From Bdellovibrio bacteriovorus HD100 (GTDB taxonomy: Bacteria; Bdellovibrionota; Bdellovibrionia; Bdellovibrionales; Bdellovibrionaceae), in assembly GCF_000196175.1 (NCBI RefSeq), contig NC_005363.1:2418001-2482000 (forward strand): 64,000 bases of DNA. Reading direction: 5' to 3'. The position numbers and the translations under genes are program-made. The notes under the pieces were generated by a model that was given only the letters and a program-made list of their open reading frames with translations, had not been told where the DNA came from and did not search any database. Below are positions 25,225 through 33,329 of the stretch, piece after piece. The number at the start of each line of letters is the position of its first letter. Within the stretch, counting starts at the first letter, position 1.

Positions 25225-26025
25225 CTATTTGATGGACATCAACAGTGCAGATGTTTCAGCGATCCATGGTGTATACGCATCCACACGGCTGAAGATCGAC
25301 ATCATGAAGCAGTCTGGAGTCAAAGGAATCGGCAAAGAGTCACCACGGCTGGCAACACCCATCAGATAAAGACGTCCGTCTTTCTGAACATAGGCAGGAC
25401 CACCGGAATCCCCGCTGCAGATACCTTTACGAATGGACTGATCCAGCATAATTTCGGTAGTGCCGTACAGGGAGCGTTTCACCTTCAATTCAGTCGTGCG
25501 CAAAGTACCGGCACCTTTTTTAACACCCCAAGCCCAGTTCAAACCAAAACCTGCCACCACAACAGTGGAACCCTTTTGCAACTGATTAAAGTCTGTGTAC
25601 AAAGGAGCTGGAGCATATCCTGCTGGCAGTGCACCTTCAAATCGAACCAACGCCACGTCGGCCGTGTCTTCCACACGTTCAGGATTGTAGTCCTTATGCT
25701 GAAGAGCTTTCACCGTCTTACGAACCTTTGCAGGATCAAGCCCCTTCATTTCCTGACCGAAGAAAACAATCAGCTTGTCAGAGTTCGGATCCACGCAGTG
25801 AGCTGCCGTCAGAACCAACTGCGGAGCAATCAAAGTCCCCGAGCACAAAGCACCGGCTTTTTCGTCGTAAAGACCGACTGTAGAGCGAGCGATAATATCG
25901 TTGGCAGAAACCTTATCGCCACCAATAACATCCTGACCTTGCGCCTGAATTTGAGCGGCATTTTGATCCGCACAGGCTGCCAACATCGCCGCAGAAACCA
26001 TCATCAAAGAAATCTTTTTGAGCAT
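25225..26025 (-). CDS. Trypsin-like serine protease lipoprotein (S1 family)
   Basis: 266 residues. The lipoprotein signal is MLKKISLMMVSAAMLAAC (Cys18). The catalytic triad is His in LTAAHCVD, Asp in TADVALVRF and Ser in CSGDSGGPAYV. The mature-type N-terminus IGGDKVSANDI lies about 17 residues after the lipid anchor, which suggests possible zymogen-style processing. It is predicted to be anchored in the envelope and to degrade protein there or in the prey. It stands alone between a terminator and a 226-bp gap. Confidence 0.9.
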   Translation of the reverse strand: MLKKISLMMVSAAMLAACADQNAAQIQAQGQDVIGGDKVSANDIIARSTVGLYDEKAGALCSGTLIAPQLVLTAAHCVDPNSDKLIVFFGQEMKGLDPAKVRKTVKALQHKDYNPERVEDTADVALVRFEGALPAGYAPAPLYTDFNQLQKGSTVVVAGFGLNWAWGVKKGAGTLRTTELKVKRSLYGTTEIMLDQSIRKGICSGDSGGPAYVQKDGRLYLMGVASRGDSLPIPLTPDCFMMSIFSRVDAYTPWIAETSALLMSIK

Positions 26026-26251
26026 TTGAGCACTCCTTTAAAAGCGCTCCCCTTCTATCAAAAAAAGCCCCGCAGTGCCTCCTATTAAAAGTGTTCCCAG
26101 ATGTTTTTACCCTACCGTCCTGATTTTTGACAATTTTGCGCCCACCGCCACTCCCACAACAGCCCAGATCGCAATGGCTCGCCAACGGCGATGGTCCCCG
26201 CTTTGAAGTATTTCAATCCGTTCAAAGGTTTACACTCCAAAGGATAAGAAA

Positions 26252-26920
26252 ATGAAAATGACTAAGATTGCAGTGCTTTGTCTGATGTTCGGCTCTTCCC
26301 TGTCCCAGGCGGCGGGACTTGATGTCTCCCAACTTCAAAACTGCCTGCATCAGGAACAGTCCCTTTACAGCTCCCAGCATCCCCTGAAAGCCCAGTACCT
26401 GCTTCAGGAAGTGGAAGGCTCTGTCCGTGATCTTATTCTGACGGCCTCTTCGCACAAAGAACACACCGCCGCCGTGCAAGAGATCCTGAGAACATCTGCC
26501 TCTTGTGCTGAGGCCCGCACGCGCGCTTTGAGCTTCTCCAGAACCCAGGATCTGGCGGCGCTGCCGATGCTGCAAGCCCTGGTCGATACCAAAAAATCCA
26601 ATCTGGAAGAACTGAAACTTTGGGATGCCGAAGCCCGCAAGGCTTTGAAAGAGGCCTCTTACGTTCAAGCCGAAAGTTCTTTCCAGGCGGACCGCCACCC
26701 GTCTCTGGCATTGTTCATGGCCTCGGGTGAAACGACTTCCATCCTGGAAGGTCAGTTTGAACTGGCCGCTGACAGCACAATGAAAACCGCACTGGCAGCT
26801 TTGGCGGGTGCGGATTCCAACGCCGATCTTCTGGAGGCTCGATTGTCTGAAAGAATCCGCGCTGAAGCAGAACAAAAAATGGAAAAGGCCCTGGCATTGA
26901 GCGCGGGCCTGCTTAAATAG
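26252..26920 (+). CDS. Secreted helical protein of unknown function
   Basis: 222 residues with a signal peptide (MTKIAVLCLMFGSSLSQAAG). The rest is Ala/Leu/Glu-rich and almost entirely helical. There are two cysteines in the mature part, possibly one disulfide. An SD (AAAGGATAAGAA) precedes the ATG. I recognise no domain. Confidence 0.6.
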   Translation: MKMTKIAVLCLMFGSSLSQAAGLDVSQLQNCLHQEQSLYSSQHPLKAQYLLQEVEGSVRDLILTASSHKEHTAAVQEILRTSASCAEARTRALSFSRTQDLAALPMLQALVDTKKSNLEELKLWDAEARKALKEASYVQAESSFQADRHPSLALFMASGETTSILEGQFELAADSTMKTALAALAGADSNADLLEARLSERIRAEAEQKMEKALALSAGLLK

Positions 26921-26925
26921 ATCCA

Positions 26926-26955
26926 AGGCGCCGTGAAAAGGCGCCTGTATCAATT
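26926..26955 (+). terminator. Weak intrinsic terminator
   Basis: AGGCGCC-N7-GGCGCCT perfect 7-bp stem, six nucleotides after the stop of the 26252 gene. The T-rich tail is short and interrupted. Confidence 0.5.
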
Positions 26956-27081
26956 TTGGACACCGGCCGAAGCTTCTGCCCCCTATAGATTGCTTCTGAG
27001 GGTGTCTCAAATTGGAACCTGTTTTGCAAATGGTTGCAGAGGCTGAGGCCGAAAGGCCCGTAAACATGAGGACGGAAAAAA

Positions 27082-28800
27082 ATGGCACGTAGGTTTCATA
27101 CATCCAAGATGCTGATCCCACTTCTGCTGACCTTGCAGAGTCTGAATGCCTATGCGATTACGGATGCCAATCCGCAGATTGCAAACAAGCATCTGATGCC
27201 CAATGCCGTGCGTGTGCAAATCACCCAGCGCGGGATGAAATACTTCGACAATCGCCTGAGCGACATCCTGGGCAATTTGGGAGTGAAGCTGGATGAAGGT
27301 TACTTCCCGGCGATGAGCTACACCGCTGAAAAGCCAATCAACATGGACGACTTCATGGATGCCAATCCTGAGATGGTGAAGATGTACCAGCAGGTGCGCG
27401 GCCTTCTGACTCAGTGGCTGGTGGGCTTCTCCATGAACGATCACCAACCGACTATTGAAATCGGCGAATCAGGTTACGTGGCAAAGTTTTCGCGTTTTGG
27501 TCTGGTGACAGACGAACTTCTGATGGAAGCTCTGGGTAAACGTGATGGGGCTATCCTTGCGATTGAACTTGAGGTCAAAAAACTGACGATCTCCACCCAA
27601 TCCGTGGTGGCGTGGGATACTCAAAATGAATTCCTGGGTAAAGCCGGCTTTGAAGATGTGACTTTGCAGGCCGCCGATGAGGAAATGCCTCTGAAAATCC
27701 GTCTGCCTTTTTACCTGCGCATGAACGCCATGGGCGGACTGGAATTTGAAGCTCTGGAAATTTCCAACAACTTTGACTCCATCCCCCTGGGGCTGAAGTA
27801 CGGTCGTCTGATCGTTCCGCAATTTGCAGTGGAAGTGAACGGCAAGAAGTTCTATGTGAATAATGCGGAACTCGAAAAGCTGTTCCAAGCCCAGGCACCA
27901 ATGATTCTTGAAAAAGTTCGCGGAAGCATCGGCGACTTTGCCCGCACTCAGTTGCCGGCAATGCTGAATCAGAAAGCCAAAGAGTTCCTTGGTGGATCTT
28001 TGGAGCAGGTTCAGGATATGGCGGCTCCGGGCCAGGAACCGACGGACACCCGCCCGGCCTTCAAATGGGGCTTGCAGCTGCAGAACCTGAATCTTAAAAA
28101 ATCCCTGAACGTGGATCTGACCACCTACGTGGAAGACCCGGTCAACAGTCGCAGCGCTCCGGTGAAGTCTCACGCCTCCCGTGGGGCTCCGACATTCAAT
28201 GCTGTGGCTCAGGAAAACTATGACATCGGTCTGAGCGTGGACCGCGCCCTGATCAACCGCGTTTTGCAGTTGGCCTTTGAGCGCAGAAACTTCGAACAGA
28301 TCAAACAATCTGATGGTTCCGTTTTGAAACTGGTCGCGACGCCTTTGATCGACTATGTAAAAACTCCAGCCGGTGTGGCGGTGAAGCCTACAGAAACCTT
28401 CGTTAAATTGAGAGTTTCAGTCGAAATTCAGCCCGGCAGCATGTTCCTGAAAAAGACCATCGTTGTCGACTTCGATATCATTGCAAAATTGCGCCAATTG
28501 AGTGATAAGACCGGCATGCAGATGCTGTTGCACTCCATCGACACAGACAGCCTGTACTTGGATGACAAGTACATCTCTGTGGCTGGCAAGCTCTTCAAGG
28601 GCAAAGTCCGCGAAGGAGTGAAGGACGAGCTGAAAAAGCGCAGTGCAAACTGGGCCACAACGGAAGAATCTCTTCCGGGTGGGCTGCCACTGCCACCGCA
28701 GATTTTGGGAATTAAACTGGATATCAATCGTGTGATGATGGATCCAAATGGTCACCTGATCATGTATCTGGATTACGCGAAAACAGGAGCAAACAAATGA
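27082..28800 (+). CDS. Large exported protein of unknown function
   Basis: 572 residues with a signal peptide (MLIPLLLTLQSLNAYA). There are long amphipathic strands and helices, no cysteine-rich regions and no recognisable catalytic motif. The segment around residue 290 (EKVRGSIGDFARTQLPAMLN) and the alternation of twisted beta-sheet with a long helix recall lipid-binding TULIP/BPI-type proteins, but this is a guess. It overlaps the next gene by ATGA, so the two are almost certainly a functional pair. The SD is GAGGACGG. A degenerate GTCTCA dyad lies at 27004. Confidence 0.6.
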   Translation: MARRFHTSKMLIPLLLTLQSLNAYAITDANPQIANKHLMPNAVRVQITQRGMKYFDNRLSDILGNLGVKLDEGYFPAMSYTAEKPINMDDFMDANPEMVKMYQQVRGLLTQWLVGFSMNDHQPTIEIGESGYVAKFSRFGLVTDELLMEALGKRDGAILAIELEVKKLTISTQSVVAWDTQNEFLGKAGFEDVTLQAADEEMPLKIRLPFYLRMNAMGGLEFEALEISNNFDSIPLGLKYGRLIVPQFAVEVNGKKFYVNNAELEKLFQAQAPMILEKVRGSIGDFARTQLPAMLNQKAKEFLGGSLEQVQDMAAPGQEPTDTRPAFKWGLQLQNLNLKKSLNVDLTTYVEDPVNSRSAPVKSHASRGAPTFNAVAQENYDIGLSVDRALINRVLQLAFERRNFEQIKQSDGSVLKLVATPLIDYVKTPAGVAVKPTETFVKLRVSVEIQPGSMFLKKTIVVDFDIIAKLRQLSDKTGMQMLLHSIDTDSLYLDDKYISVAGKLFKGKVREGVKDELKKRSANWATTEESLPGGLPLPPQILGIKLDINRVMMDPNGHLIMYLDYAKTGANK

Positions 28801-29312
28801 GATCCCTCAAGCTAATTATCATCAATGCTTTGACTCTGATCATCGGCCTGGGCCTTATGAGTGGTTCGGTGTCGCAAAGAAGTGCAGAAGCCGCACGCTT
28901 TGAAACGATCCCCTCCCTTCAGGTCAACAAGCTGGGCAACTATCGTGGTCAGTACCTGACGGTTCTTTACGCTGTCGGTTCCCGTCCATTCATCTCGACA
29001 GAGAATTCCTCCATCTCTATTTCCCAGGTGAAAGAGGCGCGCACAGTTTACATTTCTGCGGACTCCATGAGCCTGCCATCCGTACAGGTGGAAAAAGAGG
29101 GCTTCCGCCCTTCTTACAACATCGTGGTATTTGTGGTGTCCCCGCAAGCCAACTACAGCTGGGTGAATGCAGATGGTTCCGTGCCTCAGGGCATGACAGC
29201 CACAGGCAACCGCCTGAGTTCTTTGATCAACGCCATCAACAAGACAGATGTTGATGGTTTCATTTCGGCTCAGGGCGAAACGGGTACTTTGCAGATCAAT
29301 CTGGTGAAATAG
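28797..29312 (+). CDS. Exported partner protein of unknown function
   Basis: 171 residues with a signal/anchor segment (LIIINALTLIIGLGLMSG). The rest is beta-rich and has no cysteine. Its start overlaps the stop of the 572-residue protein upstream (ATGA), which implies coupled translation. No family is recognised. Confidence 0.58.
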   Translation: MRSLKLIIINALTLIIGLGLMSGSVSQRSAEAARFETIPSLQVNKLGNYRGQYLTVLYAVGSRPFISTENSSISISQVKEARTVYISADSMSLPSVQVEKEGFRPSYNIVVFVVSPQANYSWVNADGSVPQGMTATGNRLSSLINAINKTDVDGFISAQGETGTLQINLVK

Positions 29313-29340
29313 TTCTGAACTGTAAAATCTGAAAAAGGAA

Positions 29341-29367
29341 AAAGGCCCTCAAGCAGGGCCTTTTTTA
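29341..29367. terminator. Intrinsic terminator, bidirectional
   Basis: AAAGGCCCT-caagc-AGGGCCTTT followed by Ts, between convergent genes. Confidence 0.9.
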
Positions 29368-29369
29368 TT

Positions 29370-30878
29370 TTATCCCAAAGTCACAGCCGCCGCCGCCTTC
29401 TGCCCGGTTTCAATCGCCCCTTGCAGGGTCCCGGCAAAACGCAGGCTGGTGTGTTCTCCTGCGAACAACAACTGCCCGTTCAATTCCGGTTCGCCAGCAG
29501 CCCCGCGGTACTTCATGTACTGACCCGGTTTAAACACCGCCATGGACCCCAGGGACCACTTGCGCTGCTTCCAGTTCACCATCTGATCACGACCGTTGAA
29601 TTTCGACGGCACTTCGCCATAGAACAAGCCCAGATCTTTCAAGGTGTCTTCGGTGGCAGATGCCCCGGCCTTCAAACCGGCACTGCCCCCGCGCTGCCAG
29701 GTCAAAAGCCCCTGAGTCCCCGGTTGCGAACGCCCGGAATCCCAGATCTTTTCACTTGTGAAGTCGCCCGTAAAATTCCCCAGATTCGCTGGCGTGGAAC
29801 CACTGCGGTTTTTCCAGAACGGAGCTGCAAACGGGATCAATCCCTTGGAATGAGTCGCGTACTCTTGCGTGCGCACGGCCTCTTTTTTCAGGCTGGAGAT
29901 ATCCAGATCCATAAAGCCCTTCACTTCACGCAATTTTGAGAACGGGATGGTGCAAATCACATTGCGTGTGCGGAAGGTTTCCTTGCCTTGGGGCCCCTGG
30001 AAGATCAGCTCAAAGGTTTCATTTTCAAAGGACATTTCCACCAAGGCCATGTTCATCTTCACCGAATAGTCCGGAATCACTCCGGCCACACGGGACGCCA
30101 GGGTCTGCATCAGATTCGAAAGTCCGCCTTCCATGCGATAAGTCGTGCGGGCGCCCAGCAACGAGCTGCCTTCGGCATCCACGGTGGAAAGGAAGTGCAA
30201 AGAGGACTGATCGACGGCATCCAGCCCAAACCGGCTGACGGCCTGCACTTCGATCAACTGACGCAGCACCGGATCCACTTCCGAGGACCAGGACTCCAGC
30301 AGGTCTTTCAAAGACAAGGTGTCATAGTAAGCGGCGCGCTCGTACTGAAAGGCGTTTTTGTAACTCAGCACCACGTCCTGATCGCGATACAGATCCAGGC
30401 GCACGCGGCGCAGTGGCGTCTGCAAGCTCTTCATTCGCGGCAGCAGGTCTTTCACGCGGTACTGCTTGCCATCAAAGGAAAACAGATGTGCTTCCACATC
30501 CGTTGGCGTTTTGATCTCGCGCACAGGCAGATTCAATTCTTTGGCAAGGCTCAGCAGCTGCACATGGGAGTTGTCAAAAAACTCGGCCCCCAGCTCGCCG
30601 ACGGGACCGGAGTCGCCGAACACGGGAACACTTTGCACGCGGCCCCCCACACGTGAGGACGCCTCAAAGATACGGAAAGGGATTTTCTTCTTTTTCAGTT
30701 CAAAAGCCGCCGCCAGGCCCGCCGCGCCAGCGCCCAGAATGACAACTTCACTGCGCAGATCGCGGGCATCCCCCATGAAGAATCGCTCAGCACTGGCGCA
30801 GCCGCCCCATGCCAAAGCCGAAGACCCCAAGGCCGAGATTTTTAAAAACTCGCGACGAGTAAAAGAACTTTTTGCCAT
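29370..30878 (-). CDS. Tat-exported FAD-dependent amine oxidase
   Basis: 502 residues from the ATG at 30878, preceded by AGGTGAGGG. The N-terminus has a twin-arginine motif (FTRREFLK) and then GGCAS, so it is probably a Tat-dependent lipoprotein. The FAD-binding Rossmann motif is VVILGAGAAGLAAAFEL with VGGRVQS. The C-terminal FAD segment is LLFAGEHTS followed by GTLQGAIETG. It belongs to the monoamine oxidase/L-amino-acid oxidase superfamily. It would oxidise an amine or amino acid in the periplasm, making H2O2. The substrate is unknown. Confidence 0.88.
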   Translation of the reverse strand: MAKSSFTRREFLKISALGSSALAWGGCASAERFFMGDARDLRSEVVILGAGAAGLAAAFELKKKKIPFRIFEASSRVGGRVQSVPVFGDSGPVGELGAEFFDNSHVQLLSLAKELNLPVREIKTPTDVEAHLFSFDGKQYRVKDLLPRMKSLQTPLRRVRLDLYRDQDVVLSYKNAFQYERAAYYDTLSLKDLLESWSSEVDPVLRQLIEVQAVSRFGLDAVDQSSLHFLSTVDAEGSSLLGARTTYRMEGGLSNLMQTLASRVAGVIPDYSVKMNMALVEMSFENETFELIFQGPQGKETFRTRNVICTIPFSKLREVKGFMDLDISSLKKEAVRTQEYATHSKGLIPFAAPFWKNRSGSTPANLGNFTGDFTSEKIWDSGRSQPGTQGLLTWQRGGSAGLKAGASATEDTLKDLGLFYGEVPSKFNGRDQMVNWKQRKWSLGSMAVFKPGQYMKYRGAAGEPELNGQLLFAGEHTSLRFAGTLQGAIETGQKAAAAVTLG

Positions 30879-30909
30879 CAATCCCTCACCTGCATAGAAT
30901 GGCAACACT

Positions 30910-31539
30910 TTGAAGCAGAATCAAATCAATCTCACAAATCTCGATAGAATGTTTGATGACCTCGCGGACCATCACTGGGCCGTCGCCAGCGAGGTTTTCT
31001 CAGAGGATTTTTGTCTGGCGCTCGCCCAAGAGTGTCAAAATCTGCATTCTGCCGGAGCCTTGAACAAAGCCTCCATCGGTCATTCTGCCACTAAGACCGT
31101 GAACGCGGAAATTCGCGGTGATTTCACTCTGTGGTTAGAGCAGGACACGGGCTCCGATTTACAAAAACAATTTCTGGCTCAGCTTGAAGTTCTGCGCCAA
31201 AAGCTGAATGAGAATTTTTATTTGGGTCTCCAAAGATTTGAATCTCACTTTGCCCTGTATCCTCCCGGCGGAGGATATGATAAGCATATCGACAACCACC
31301 GCGGTTCCGGCGCAAGACGGATCACTTTCATCCTCTACCTCAATGCCCACTGGCAAAAAGGTGACGGAGGAGAACTGAGTTTGTACAGCCCCGAAGATGA
31401 AAACCTTCTGTTGGCGCAAGTGCAGCCCCGCCTTGGAACTTTTGTCCTTTTCCGCAGCGATCTCTTTCCCCATCAGGTGGAAAAGAGTCATTCACCCCGG
31501 CTCAGTCTGACTGGCTGGTTTAGGAACGACGCATCATGA
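30910..31539 (+). CDS. 2OG-Fe(II) dioxygenase
   Basis: 209 residues from a TTG; the ATG at 30949 is an alternative start but would cut the first conserved helix. The Fe ligands are H-x-D in YDKHIDNH and a distal His in DLFPHQVEKSH. The 2-oxoglutarate Arg is in SPRLSLTGWF. It resembles SM-20/prolyl-4-hydroxylase-type enzymes that hydroxylate protein side chains. Its stop overlaps the start of the ABC transporter gene (ATGA). The substrate is unknown. Confidence 0.85.
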   Translation: MKQNQINLTNLDRMFDDLADHHWAVASEVFSEDFCLALAQECQNLHSAGALNKASIGHSATKTVNAEIRGDFTLWLEQDTGSDLQKQFLAQLEVLRQKLNENFYLGLQRFESHFALYPPGGGYDKHIDNHRGSGARRITFILYLNAHWQKGDGGELSLYSPEDENLLLAQVQPRLGTFVLFRSDLFPHQVEKSHSPRLSLTGWFRNDAS

Positions 31540-33329
31540 AGTCACTGTTTGCAGAAGTAGTTTTCACTCGTATTCACGCCCGCATCACCGTTCTGATCTG
31601 TTCTTTGGTGGCGGCGGTTCTGGGTTTGATGGGACCCTTCTTTCAGAAGGAATTCATCGACCAGCTGACAGGAGTCGAAAGCAAGCTGCACTTCATCCAG
31701 TTTGATCACACCCTGTCCTATATCATCGGCGCTTTCTTCTGCGTCTTGCTGGCCCAGGCCTTCTCGCAGCTGACAAACTTCCTCAGCGTCCGCGAAGCCC
31801 TGCACATGCAAAAAGTCTTTGCCAAACGCCTATACAACAAAACCCTGCATCTGCGTGTCGACACCATGAGCGGCCGCCCGGTGGGGGAAATTGTTTCCCT
31901 GTACGCCACCGACGTTCAAGGGGCCACTGTGTTTTTGGATCAGACCCTGCCAGCCGGAGCCTCCACACTGTTCCCGCTGATTCTGGCGCCGTTTGCAATA
32001 TCTTTGTTATTTGATATTCCCCTGTGGCCCACGGTGCTGGTGATGCTGGGGATTTCCTGCTTAAACACTTTCATGGCGTTTCGCCAGTCCAAGTTCTTTT
32101 TCAATTTCAAACAACTGGCAGCAGAACGCATTGGCCTTGTGAATGAGTGGATTCAGAACATCCGCACCATCCGCATCTTAAGCTGGACCCATCACTTTGA
32201 AAGAAACATTTTCGCCAAGCGAGAGATCGAAACACGCAACCGTGTTTCCATGGTTACCAATGGCCAGATGATGAACTCGATCTCCACTTCCATCACGTTC
32301 TTCCTGAATGTGGTGGCACTGGCGACGCTGGTGTTTTACTCCAAACACACGCTGACCAGCGGAGAACTTTTGGCTTTGCTGTGGATTGTGGCCGTGTTCC
32401 TGACCCGCCCTTTCCGCCAAATGCCGTGGTTCTTTACCTTTGCCTTTGACTCCTGGACATCCCTTCGCCGCCTGGAAGAGTTCTTCTCGACCCAAAACAA
32501 TGAAACCAGCCAGACATCACAAGAGCGCCGTCATGCGGAATTGGCCGACAAGTATGCCCTGCAAGTGCGCGGGCTGAATCTGACCGTGGCGCAAAGAAAG
32601 ATTCTGAAGAATGTGGATCTGGATATCGCCCACGGGGAATTTGTCGCCGTCGTCGGCGAAGTGGGTGCTGGAAAATCCATGCTGCTTTTGTCCCTGCTGA
32701 AAGAAACCGGTGCGCACTTTGACTTCTATCACCTGGGTGGCAAAAACGCCCTGAATGTGCCTGTCGATGAGGTTCGTGCGCACTTTGCCTATGTCCCGCA
32801 GGAAGGATTTATCATGAACGCCACTTTGCGCGAAAACGTGGCCTTCCTGTACGACATCGAAGCCGAGCGCGACCCGATGGTGGAGGAATCCCTGCGCCTG
32901 GCACAGTTTGACCTGGACACCGAGCGGGTGGAAAAAGGTCTGAACACCGAAATCGGAGAACGCGGCGTGAATCTTTCCGGCGGCCAGAAACAGCGTGTGG
33001 GACTGGCGCGCGTGCACTATCACGAAGCGCCGATCATGCTGCTGGATGATTGCCTGAGTGCCGTGGACGTCGACACTGAGCAGAAGTTGTTTGAACAGCT
33101 TCTGCTGGGAGCGTGGGCGGACCGCACCCGCCTGTTGGTGACTCACCGCCTGAGTGCGCTTCACCGTGTGGACCGCATTCTGTTCATGGAGGACGGTCAG
33201 ATAATTGACTCGGGCACTTATGAAGAACTGCTGGCGCGCAACGAAAAATTCCGCGAATACACGACGAGCGTTGCCAAAGAAGCCACTGAAAAAGAATCCG
33301 CAAAGAAAGCGGAGGTGTCCCATGTCTAG
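31536..33329 (+). CDS. ABCC-like exporter subunit A (degenerate ATP site)
   Basis: 597 residues. Six membrane segments (about 15-305) are followed by an NBD. Walker A is GEVGAGKS (374-381). The signature is a canonical LSGGQ (480-484) in GVNLSGGQKQRVGLAR. Walker B is MLLDD (501-505), with Asp505 where the catalytic Glu is normally found. The wording GVNLSGGQKQR and LDDCLSAVD closely matches NBD1 of MRP/ABCC transporters. It is predicted to pair with the next gene as a heterodimeric exporter. The substrate is unknown. Confidence 0.85.
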   Translation: MKSLFAEVVFTRIHARITVLICSLVAAVLGLMGPFFQKEFIDQLTGVESKLHFIQFDHTLSYIIGAFFCVLLAQAFSQLTNFLSVREALHMQKVFAKRLYNKTLHLRVDTMSGRPVGEIVSLYATDVQGATVFLDQTLPAGASTLFPLILAPFAISLLFDIPLWPTVLVMLGISCLNTFMAFRQSKFFFNFKQLAAERIGLVNEWIQNIRTIRILSWTHHFERNIFAKREIETRNRVSMVTNGQMMNSISTSITFFLNVVALATLVFYSKHTLTSGELLALLWIVAVFLTRPFRQMPWFFTFAFDSWTSLRRLEEFFSTQNNETSQTSQERRHAELADKYALQVRGLNLTVAQRKILKNVDLDIAHGEFVAVVGEVGAGKSMLLLSLLKETGAHFDFYHLGGKNALNVPVDEVRAHFAYVPQEGFIMNATLRENVAFLYDIEAERDPMVEESLRLAQFDLDTERVEKGLNTEIGERGVNLSGGQKQRVGLARVHYHEAPIMLLDDCLSAVDVDTEQKLFEQLLLGAWADRTRLLVTHRLSALHRVDRILFMEDGQIIDSGTYEELLARNEKFREYTTSVAKEATEKESAKKAEVSHV

